From assembly GCA_037447655.1 (NCBI GenBank), contig JBBHKE010003513.1, positions 62,001-126,000 of the forward strand: a stretch of 64,000 nucleotides of DNA. Reading direction: 5' to 3'. Source of the stretch: Zygnema cylindricum (taxonomy: Eukaryota; Streptophyta; Zygnematophyceae; Zygnematales; Zygnemataceae). Both the position numbers and the translations under genes were made by a program. A model generated the notes under the pieces. That model saw only the letters and a list, made by a program, of their open reading frames with translations, did no database searches and was not told where the DNA came from. Of this stretch, positions 54,221 through 64,000 are shown one piece after another; positions within the stretch are counted from its first letter, which is position 1; every line of letters starts with the position of its first letter.

Positions 54221-57200
54221 AGGTAACTATCTTGTTATCGCTAACTGTTTGTGTAATTTAGGTGACAATTCTTGTTATTGCTAATAGTTTGTGTAATTTA
54301 GGTAATAATTCCTGTTATCGCTGACAGTTTGTGTAATTTGGGTAACAATTCCTGTTAGGGCAAACAATTTGTGTAATTTAGATAATACTTCCTGTTATCG
54401 CTAACTGCTTGTGTAATTTAGGTAACAATTTTTGTTAACACTAACAATTTGTGTAATTTAGGTAACAATTCTTGTTATCGCTAACAGTTTGTGTAATTTT
54501 GGTAACAATCCTTGTTATCGCCAACAAGGTTTGTGTAATTTGGGAAACAATTCATGTTATCGCTAACTGTTTGTGTAATTTAGGTAACAATTCTTTTTAT
54601 CGGTAACTGTTTGTGTCTGTTTGTGTAATTTAGGTATCAATTTTTGTTACCTCTAACTGTTTTTGTAATTTAGGTAACAAATCCTGTTATTGCTAACTGT
54701 TTGTGTAATTTAGGTTACAATTCTTGTTATCTTTAACAGTTTGTGTAATTTAGATAACAATTTCTGTTATCGCTAACTGTTTGTGTAATTTAGGTAATAT
54801 TTCTTGTTATCGCTAACAATTTGTGTAATTTAGGTAACAATTCCGGTTACCACTAACAGTTTGTGTAAGTTAGGTAACCATCTTGTTATCGCTAACAGTT
54901 TGTGTAATTTAGGTGACAATTCCTGTTATCGCTAATAGTTTGTGTAATTTAGGTAATAATTCCTGTTATCGCTGACAGTTTGTGTAATTTGGGTAACAAT
55001 TCCTGTAAGGGCAAACAATTTGTGTAATTTAAATAATAATTCCTGTTATCGCTAACTGCTTGTGTAATTTAGGTAACAATTTTTGTTAACACTAACAATT
55101 TGTGTAATTTAGGTAACAATTCTTGTTATCACTAACAGTTTGTGTAATTTTGGTTACAATTCTTGTTATCGCCAACAAGGTTTGTGTAATTTGGGAAACA
55201 ATTCATGTTATTGCTAACTGTTTGTGTAATTTACGTAACAATTTTTGTTATCGCTAACAATTTCTATAATTTAGGTAACAAGTTCTGTTACCGCTAATAG
55301 TTTGTGTAAGTTAGGTAACCCATCTTGTTAGCCTGACAATTTGTGTAAGTTAGATAACAAAATTTGTACTCGCTTACTGTTTGTGTAATTAAGGTAACTA
55401 TTATTGTTATCGCTAACAATTTGTGTAATTTAGGTTACAATTCTTGTTATCGCAAACTGTTTGTGTAATTAAGGTAACAAGTAGTGTTATCGCTAAAAGT
55501 TTTTGTAAGTTAGGTAACCATTCTTGTTAGCGCTAAGAGTGTGTGTAAGTTAGATAACAATTCTTGTTACCTCTAACTGTTTTTGTAATTTAGGTAACAA
55601 TTCTTGTTATTTCTAACTGTTTGTGTAATTAAGGTGACAATTCTTGTTATCGCTAACAGTTTGTGTAATTTAGATAACAAGTATTGTTATCGCTAACAGT
55701 TTGTGTAAGTTAGGTATCCATTTTTGTTAGCGCTAAGAGTGTGTGTAAGTGAGATAACAATTCTTGTTGCCCCTAAATGTTTGTCTAATTTAGGTAAAAT
55801 TCTTTTTATCGTAAACTGTTTGTGTAATTTAGGTAACAATTCTTGTTATCGCTAACAGTTTGTGTAATTTAGGTAACAATTCTTGTTATTGCTAACAATA
55901 TTTGTAATTTAGGTTACAATTGTTGTTACCGCTAACTGTTTGTGTAATTTAGGTAACAATTCATGTTATCGCTAACAGTTTGTGTAATTTAGGTAATAAT
56001 TCCTGTTAGCGCAAAAAGTTTGTGTAATTTAGATAACAAATCCTGTTATTGCTAACTGTTTGTGTAATTTAGGTTACAATTCTTGTTATCTTTAACATTT
56101 TGTGTAATTTAGGTAACAATTTCTGTTATCGCTAACTGTTTGTGTAATTTAGGTAATATTTCTTGTTATCGCTAACAATTTGTGTAATTTAGGTAACAAT
56201 TCCGGTTACCACTAACAGTTTGTGTAAGTTAGGTAACCATCTTGTTATCGCTAACTGTTTGTGTAATTTAGGTGACAATTCGTGTTATCGCTAATAGTTT
56301 GTGTAATTTAGGTAATAATTCCTGTTATCGCTGACAGTTTGTGTAATTTGGGTAACAATTCCTGTTAGGGCAAACAATTTCGGTAATTTAAATAATAATT
56401 CCTGTTATCGCTAACTGCTTGTGTAATTTAGGTAACAATTTTTGTTAACACTAACAATTTGTGTAATTTAGGTAACAAATTTTGTTATCGCTAACAGTTT
56501 GTGTAATTTTGGTTACAATTCTTGTTATCGCCAACAAGGTTTGTGTAATTTGGGAAACAATTCATGTTATTGCTAACTGTTTGTGTAATTTACGTAACAA
56601 TTTTTGTTATCGCTAACAATTTCTATAATTTAGGTAACAAGTTCTGTTACTGCTAATAGTTTGTGTAAGTTAGGTAACCCATCTTGTTAGCCTGACAATT
56701 TGTGTAAGTTAGATAACAATTCTTGTTATCGCTTACTGTTTGTGTAATTTAGGTAACTATTATTGTTATCGCTAACAATTTGTGTAATTTAGGTTACAAT
56801 TCTTGTTATCGCAAACTGTTTGTGTAATTAAGGTAACAAGTAGTGTTATCGCTAACAGTTTCTGTAAGTTAGGTAACCATTCTTGTTAGCGCTAAGAGTG
56901 TGTGTAAGTTAGATAACAATTCTTGTTACCTCTAACTGTTTTTGTAATTTAGGTAACAATTCTTGTTATCGCTAACTGTTTGTGTAATTAAGGTGACAAT
57001 TCTTGTTATCGCTAACAGTTTGTGTAATTTAGATAACAAGTATTGTTATCGCTAACAGTTTGTGTAAGTTAGGTATCCATTTTTGTTAGCGCTAAGAGTG
57101 TGTGTAAGTGAGATAACAGTTCTTGTTGCCCCTAACTGTTTGTGTAATTTAGGAAACAATTCTTGTTATCGCTAACTCTTTGTGTAATTTTGGTAACAAT

Positions 57201-59300
57201 TCTTGTTATCGCCAACAAGGTTTGTGTAATTTGGGAAACAATTCATGTTATCGCTAACTGTTTGTGTAATTTAGGTAACAATTCTTTTTATCGGTAACTG
57301 TTTGTGTCTGTTTGTGTAATTTAGGTTACAATTTCTGTTATTGCTAATCGTTTGTGAAATTTAGGTAATATTTCTTGTTATCGCTAATTGTTTGTGAAAT
57401 TTAGGTAACTATTGTTGTTATCGCTAACAATTTGTGTAATTTAGGTTTCAATTATTGTTATCCTTAACTGTTTGTGTAATTTTGGTACAAAATATTGTTA
57501 TCACAAACATTTTGTGTAAGTTAGGTAACCATTCTTGTTATCGCTAACTGTTTGTGTAATTAAGGTAACAATTCTTGTTATCGCTAACTGTTTGTGTAAT
57601 TTAGGTAATAATTCATTTTAGCGCAAATAGTTTGTGTAATTTAGATAACAAATCTTATTATCGCTAACAGTTTGTGTAATTTATGTAACAATTCCGTTTA
57701 CCACTAACAATTTGTGTAAGTTAGGTCACCATCTTGTTATCGCTTAGTGTTTGTGTAATTTAGTTAACAATTCTTGTTATCGCTAACAGTTTGTGTAATT
57801 TAGGTAATAATTCATGTTAGCGCAAATAGTTTGTGTAATTTAGTTAACAAATCCTGTTATCGCTAACTGTTTATGTAATTTAGGTAAAATTCTTGTTATC
57901 GGAAACTGTTTGTGTAATTTAGGTAACAATTCTTGTTATCGCTAACAGTTTGTGTAATGTAGGTAACAATTCTTGTTATTGCTAACAATTTGTGTAATTT
58001 AGGTTACTATTGTTGTTACCACTAACTGTTTGTGTAATTTAGGTAACAATTCATGTTATCGCTAACAGTTTGTGTAAGTTAGGTATCCATTCTTGTTAGC
58101 GCTAAGAGTGTGTGTAAGTGAGATAACAATTCTTGTTGCCCCTAACTGTTTGTGTAATTTAGGTAAAAAATTTTTTATCGCAAACTGTTTGTGTAATTTA
58201 GGTAATATTTCTTGTTATTGCTAACAGTTTATGTAATTTAGGTAACAATTCTGGTTACCACTAACAGTTTGTGTAAGTTAGGTAACCATCTTGTTATCGC
58301 TAACTGTTTGTGTAATTTAGGTGACAATTCCTGTTATCGCTAATAGTTTGTGTAATTTAGGTAATAATTCCTGTTATCGCTGACAGTTTGTGTAATTTGG
58401 GTAACAATTCCTGTTAGGGCAAACAATTTGTGTAATTTAGATAATAATTCCTGTTATCGCTAACTGCTTGTGTAATTTAGGTAACAATTGTTGTTAACAC
58501 TAACAATTTGTGTAACTTAGGTAACAATTCTTGTTATCGCTAACAGTTTGTGTAATTTTGGTAACAATTCTTGTTATCGCCAACAAGGTTTGTGTAATTT
58601 GGGAAACAATTCATGTTATCGCTAACTGTTTGTGTAATTTACGTAACAATTTTTGTTATCGCTAACAATTTCTATAATTTAGGTAACAAGTTCTGTTACC
58701 GCTAACAGTTTCTTTAAGTTAGGTAACCATTTTTGTTAGCCTGACAATTTGTGTAAGTTAGATAACAATTCTTGTTATCGCTTACTGTTTCTGTAATTTA
58801 GGTAACTATTCTTGTTATCGCTAACAATTTGTGTAATTTAGGTTACAATTCTTGTTATCGCTAACTGTTTGTGTAATTAAGGTAACAAGTATTGTTATCG
58901 CTAACAATTTCTGTAAGTTAGGTAACCATTCTTGTTAGCCCTAAGAGTGTGTGTAAGTTAGAAAACAATTCTTGTTACCTCTAACTCTTTTTGTAATTTA
59001 GGTAACAATTCTTGTTATCGCTAACTGTTTGTGTAATTAAGGTGACAATTCTTGTTATCGCTAACAGTTTGTGTAATTTAGATAACAAGTATTGTTATCG
59101 CTAACAGTTTGTGTAAGTTAGGTAACCATTCTTGTTAGCGCTAAAAGTGTGTGTAAGTGAGATAACAATTCTTTTTGCCCCTAAATGTTTGTGTAATTTA
59201 GGAAACAATTCTTGTTATCGCTAACTGTTTCTGTAATTTAGGTAACAATTTTTGTTATCGCTAACAATTTTTGTAATTAAGGTTTCAATTCCTGTAAGGG
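54221..59300 (+). repeat. Higher-order repeats with spacings near 650, 1,360 and 2,050 bp
   Basis: The variant AGGTAACCATCTTG (at 54,221 as AGGTAACTATCTTG) recurs at 54,872, 56,231 and 58,280. Each is followed by the same order of marker monomers: TCGCTGACAG, TTAGGGCAAAC, CCAACAAGGTTTG, TTAGCCTGACAATTTG, GCTAAGAGTGTGTG. Spacings are 651, 1,359 and 2,049 bp. The 1,359 bp unit (34 monomers) appears twice in tandem from 54,872. Confidence 0.75.
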
Positions 59301-59766
59301 CAAACAGTTTGTGTAATTTAGATAACAAATCTTGTTATCGCTAACTGTTTTTGTAATTTAGGTAACAATTCTTGTTATCGCTAACAATTTTTGTAATTAA
59401 GGTTTCAATTCTCGTTTTCGCTAACAGTTTAAGTAATTTAGGTAACAATTCCGGCTACCGCTAACAGTTTGTGTAATTTAGGTAACAATTGTGGTTACCT
59501 CTAACAATTTGTGTAAGTTATTTAGCCATCTTGTTATCGCTTAATGTTTGTGTAATTTAGGTAACAATTCCTGTTATCGCTAGCAGTTTGTGTAATTTAG
59601 GTACTATTTCCTGTTAGCGCAAACAGTTTGTGTAATTTAGATAACTAATCCGTTTATCGCTAACTATTTGTGTAATTTAGGTAACAATTCTTGTTATCGC
59701 TAACTGTTTGTGTAATTTAGGTTACAATTCTTGTAATCTTTAACAGTTTGTGTAATTTAGGTAACA

Positions 59767-59885
59767 ATTTTTTATTTACTGTTTTTGTTTGTAATATTTA
59801 GATGTAATTTTATTTTTAAAATTTTTTATGGTAAGCACTTTTGTGTAATTTAGTAACTATTTTGATAGCTGCTGGTTTGGTTAGG
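59767..59885 (+). repeat. Degraded gap in the satellite array
   Basis: About 120 bp of T- and A-rich sequence with only fragments of the monomer (TTGTGTAATTTAGTAAC near 59,840) breaks the otherwise regular array. No LTR termini or duplication flank it, so it looks like a decayed or rearranged piece rather than an insertion. Confidence 0.6.
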
Positions 59886-62800
59886 TTACAATTCTTGTTA
59901 TCGCTAAGTGTTTGTGTAATTTTGGTAAAAATTATTGTCATCCCTAACAGTTTGTATAATTTAGGAAACAATTATTGTTCTCGCTAACAGTTTGTGTTAT
60001 TTAGGTTACAATTTTTGTTATCGCTAACTGTTTGTGTAAAATAGGTGTCAATTCTTGTTATTGCTAGCAGTTTGTGTAATTTAGGAAACAAGTATTGTTA
60101 TTGCTAACAGTTTGTGTAAGTTAGGTAACCATTCTTGTTAGCGCTAAGAGTGTGTGTAAGCCAGATAACAATTCTTGTTGTGCCTAACTGTTTGTGTAAT
60201 TTAAGAAACAATTCTTGTTATCGCTATCTGTTTGTGTAATTTAGATAACAATTCTTGTTATCGCTAACTGTTTTTGTAATTTAGGTTACAATTCCGGCTA
60301 AAGCTAACAGTTTGTGTAATTTAGGTAACAATTCCGCTTACCACTAACAGTTTGTGTAAGTTAGGTAACCATCTTGTTATCGCTAACTGTTTGTGTAATT
60401 TAGGTTACAATTGTTGTTATCTTTAACAGTTTGTGTAATTTAGGTAAAAATTTTTGTTATCGCTAACTGTTTGTGTAATTTAGGTAACTATTATTGTTAT
60501 CGCTAACAATTTGTGTAATTTAGGTTACAATTCTTGTTATTGCTAACTGTTTGTGTAATTTAGGTAACAATTCTTTTTATCGCTAACTGTTTGTGTAATT
60601 TAAGTAACAATTTTTGTTATCGCTAACAGTTTGTGTAATTTAGGTAACAAGTCTTGTTACGGCTAGCAGTTTGTGTATGTTAGATAACAATTTTTGTTAT
60701 CGTTTACTGTTTGTGTAATTTAGGTAACTATTTTTGTTATCGCTAACAATTTGTGTAATTTATGAAACAATTCTTGTTATCGCTAACTGTTTGTGACATT
60801 TAGGTAACAATTTTTGTTTTCGCTAACAGTTTGTGTAATTAAGGTAACAATTCTTGTTATTTCTAACAATTTATGTAATTTAGGTTACAATTATAGTTAC
60901 CGCTAACTGTTTTTGTAATTTAGGTAACAATTCTTGTTATCGCTAACTGTTTCTGTAATTAAGGTGACAATTCTTGTTATCGCTAATAGTTTGTGTAATT
61001 TAGGTAACAAGTATTGTTATCGCTAACAGTTTGTGTAAGTTAGGTAACCATTCTTGTTAGCGCTAAGAGTGTGTGTAAGTGAGATAACAAATCTTGTTCT
61101 CCCTAACTGTTTGTGTAATTTAGGTAATAATTCTTGTTTTCGCTAACAATTTGTGTAATTTAGGTAATAATTCCTATTAGCGCAAACAGTTTGTGTAATT
61201 TAGATAACAAATCTTGTTATCACTAATTGTTTGTGTAATTTAGGTAATAATTCCTGTTAGCGCAAACAGTTTGTGTAATTTAGATAACAAATCCTGATAT
61301 CGCTAACTGTTTGTGTAATTTAGGTAACAATTCTTGTTATCGCTAACTATTTGTGTAATTTAGGTTACAATTCTTGTTATCTTTAACAATTTGTGTAATT
61401 TAAGTAAATATTAATGATATCGCTAACTGTTTGTGTAATTTAGGTAATATTTCTTGTTATCGCTAACTGTTTGTTTAATTTAGGTAACAATTCTTGTTAT
61501 CTCTAACTGTTTGTGTAATTTAGGTAACTATTCTTGTTATAGCTAACAATTTGTGTAATTTAGGTTAAAATTCTTGTTATCGTTAACTGTTTCTGTAATT
61601 TAATCAACAATTTTTTTTATCGCTAACTCTTTGTGTAATTTACGTAACAATTTTTGTTATCGCTAACAGTTTGTGTAATTTAGGTAACAAGTCCTGTTAG
61701 CGCTATTTGTTTGTGTAAGTTCGGTAACCATTCTTGTTAGCGCAAATAGTTTGTGTAAGTTAGATAACAATTCTTGTTATCGTTAACTGTTTCTGTAATT
61801 TAGGTAACAATTTTTTTTATCGCTAACTGTTTGTGTAATTTACGTAACAATTTTTGTTATCGCTAACAATTTGTGTAATTTAGGTTACAATTTTTGTTAT
61901 CGATGACTCTTTGTGTAACTTTGGTAACAATATTTGTTATGTCTAACAGTTTGTGTAAATTAGGTAACAATTCATGTTATCGCTAACAGTTTGTGTAATT
62001 TAGTTACCAATTATTGTTATCCCTAACTGTTTCTGTAATTTAGGAAACAATTCTTGTTATACTTAACTATTTGTGACATTTAGGTTATAATTCTTGTTTT
62101 CGCTAACAGTTTGTGTAATTTAGGTAATAATTCTTGTTATTGCTAACAATTTGTGTAATTTAGGTTACAATTGTTGTTACCGCTAACTGTTTTTGTAATT
62201 TAGGTGAAAATTCTAGTTATCGCTAACTGTTTGTGTAATTACGGTTACATTTCTTATAATCACTAATAGTTTGTGTAATTTAGGTAACAAGTATTGTTAT
62301 CGCTAACAGTTTGTGTAAGTTAGGTAACCATTCTTGTTAGCGCTAAGAGTGTGTGTAAGTGAGATAACAATTCTTGTTTTCCCTAACTGTTTGTGTAATT
62401 TAGGAAACAATTTTTGTTATCGCTAACTCTTTGTGTAATTTAGATAAAAAATCCAGTTATCGCTAACTGTTAGTGTAATTTAGGTAACAATTCTTGTTAT
62501 CGCTAACTATATGTGTAGGTTAGGTTACAATTCTTGTTATCTTTAACAGTGTGAGTAATTTAGGTAACAATTTATGTTATCGCTAACTGTTTGTGTAATT
62601 TAGGCAATATTTCTTGTTATCGCTAACTATTTATGTAATTTAGGTAACAATTCTTGTTATTGCTAACTGTTTGTCTAATTTAGGTAACTATTCTTGTTAT
62701 TGCTAACAATTTGTGTAATTTAGGTTATAATTCTTGTTATCGCTAACTGTTTGTGACATTTAGGTAACAATTCTTGTTATTGCTAACTGTTTTTGTAATT

Positions 62801-64000
62801 AAGGAAACAATTCTTGTTATCGCTAACACTATATGTAATTTAGATAACAAGTATTGTTATCGCTAACAGTTTGTGTAAGTTAGGTAACCATTCTTGTTAG
62901 CGCTAAGAGTTTGTGTATGTGAGATAACAATTCTTGTTGTCCTTAACTGTTTGTGTAATTTAGGAAAAAATTATTGTTATCGCTAAGTGTTTGTGTAATT
63001 TAGGTAACAATTCTTGTTATCGCTAACAGTTTGTGTAATTTAGGTAATAATTCCTGTTAGCGCAAAGAGTTTGTGTAATTTAGATAACAAATCTTGTTAT
63101 CGCTAACTGTTTGTGTAATTTAGGTAAAAATTCTTGTTAGTGCTAACAATTTGTGTATTTAAGGTTTCAATTCTCGTAATCGCTAACACTTTGTGTAATT
63201 TAGGTAACAATTCCGGCTACCGCTAACAGTTTGTGTAATTTAGGTAACAATTCCGGTTACCATTAACAGTTTGTGTAAGTTAGGTAACCATTCTTGTTTT
63301 CGCTAACAGTTTGTGTAATTTAGGCAACAATTCTTGTTGTTGCTAACAATTTGTGTAATTTAGGTTTCAATTGTGGTTACCGCTAACTCTTTTTGTAATT
63401 TAGGTGACAATTCATGTTATCGCAAACATTTTGTGTAATTTAGGTAACAACTATTGTTATTGCTAACATTTTGTGTAAGTTATGTAACCATTCTTGTAAG
63501 CGCTAACTGTTTGTGTAATTTAGGAAACAATTATTGTTATCGCTAACAGTTTGTGTAATTAAGGTAATAATTTTTGTTAGCGCAAATAGTTTTTGTAATT
63601 TAGATAACAAATCTTGTTATCGCTAACAGTTTGTGTAATTAAGGTAACAATTCTGTTTACCACTAACAGTTTGTGTAAGTTAGGTCACCATCTTGTTATC
63701 GCTAAGTGTTTGTGTAATTTAGGTAACAATTCTTGTTATCGCTAACAGTTTGTGTAATTTAGGTAATAATTCCTGCTAGCGCAAATAGTTTGTGTAATTT
63801 AGATAACAAATCCTGTTATCGCTAACTGTTTGTGTAATTTAGTTAAAATTCTTTTTATCGCTAACTGTTTATGTAATTTAGGTAACAATTCTTGTTATCG
63901 CTAACAGTTTGTGTATTTTAGGTAATAATTCTTGTTAGCGCAAACAGTTTGTGTAATTTAGATAACAAATCTTGTTATCGGTAAGAGTTTGTGTAATTTA

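Larger units (their letters stand above)
46127..64000 (+). repeat. Main 40 bp satellite array (about 445 monomers, runs off the window)
   Basis: Head-to-tail monomers, all in one orientation, consensus GTTTGTGTAATTTAGGTAAC + AATTCTTGTTATCGCTAACA. The second half contains dyad symmetry (TAACAA-TTC-TTGTTA, and in many copies TGTTAGCGCTAACA). Two linked subtypes recur: one with GTAATTTAGG, ACAATTC and TTATCGC, the other with GTAAGTTAGG, ACCATTC and TTAGCGC. Higher-order repeats are visible. No transposon interrupts it; one degraded stretch lies at 59,767-59,885. Its length and single orientation suggest constitutive heterochromatin such as a centromere or pericentromere; this is inference. Confidence 0.97.

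Noticed and set aside
59767-59885. Insertion of a small transposon in the satellite
   Set aside because: No terminal repeats or target duplication; fragments of monomer run through it.
46127-64000. Possible CRISPR array because of many short regular repeats
   Set aside because: Repeats are head-to-tail with no unique spacers, the whole 40 bp unit recurs with point variation, and the surroundings are eukaryotic retrotransposons.

Overview
This window is a heterochromatic block from a large eukaryotic genome. It contains no convincing host gene, tRNA or rRNA. Nearly everything after position 6,300 is retrotransposon or satellite DNA. The organism is probably a streptophyte (green-plant lineage), possibly a charophyte alga. 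The primer-binding sites match plant-type initiator tRNA-Met at both its 3' end (TGGTATCAGAGCC) and its anticodon arm (GGTTATGGGCCCACC). A DNMT3-like methyltransferase sits inside a Ty3/gypsy polyprotein, an arrangement I recall being reported from charophytes. The species assignment is inference.

Layout. 1-5,934: AT-rich gene-free DNA with a degraded ~80 bp tandem repeat and a 1 kb (GAC/GAT/AAC) low-complexity block. 5,935-6,835: two long polypurine (GGGAGA-like) tracts. 6,841-11,360: a 5'-truncated, GC-richer Ty3/gypsy element (element D). Its single reading frame runs DNMT3-like methyltransferase, reverse transcriptase, RNase H, integrase, then a degenerate PHD-like finger. 11,361 to the end: a 40 bp-monomer satellite array into which retrotransposons have inserted, several nested.

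Nested block 11,447-31,978. A chromodomain Ty3/gypsy element (C, minus strand, TSD TTGTG) sits in a satellite monomer. It carries an accessory gene between pol and its 3' LTR. A Ty1/copia element (B, minus strand) is inserted in the tail of C's pol frame. Inside B are a second copia element (A, plus strand) and a 515 bp TRIM with perfect-length 229 bp LTRs. The insertion order is therefore satellite, then C, then B, then A and the TRIM.

Downstream are solo LTR 1 (TSD TAGGT), solo LTR 2 (TSD TAATT) and copia element F (minus strand, TSD AGGTA). F's 3' LTR is split by an inverted, 5'-truncated relative (E). From 46,127 to 64,000 the satellite is nearly uninterrupted, with higher-order repeats of about 480, 640 and 1,360 bp.

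All coding regions are broken by stops or frameshifts, so none is likely to be autonomous now. Many of the stops look like C-to-T (or G-to-A) changes, as expected of methylated, silenced DNA. The main points of interest are the methyltransferase/PHD-bearing element D, the accessory ORF of element C, the half-tRNA primer strategy with Gag start codons inside the copia LTRs, and the satellite itself.
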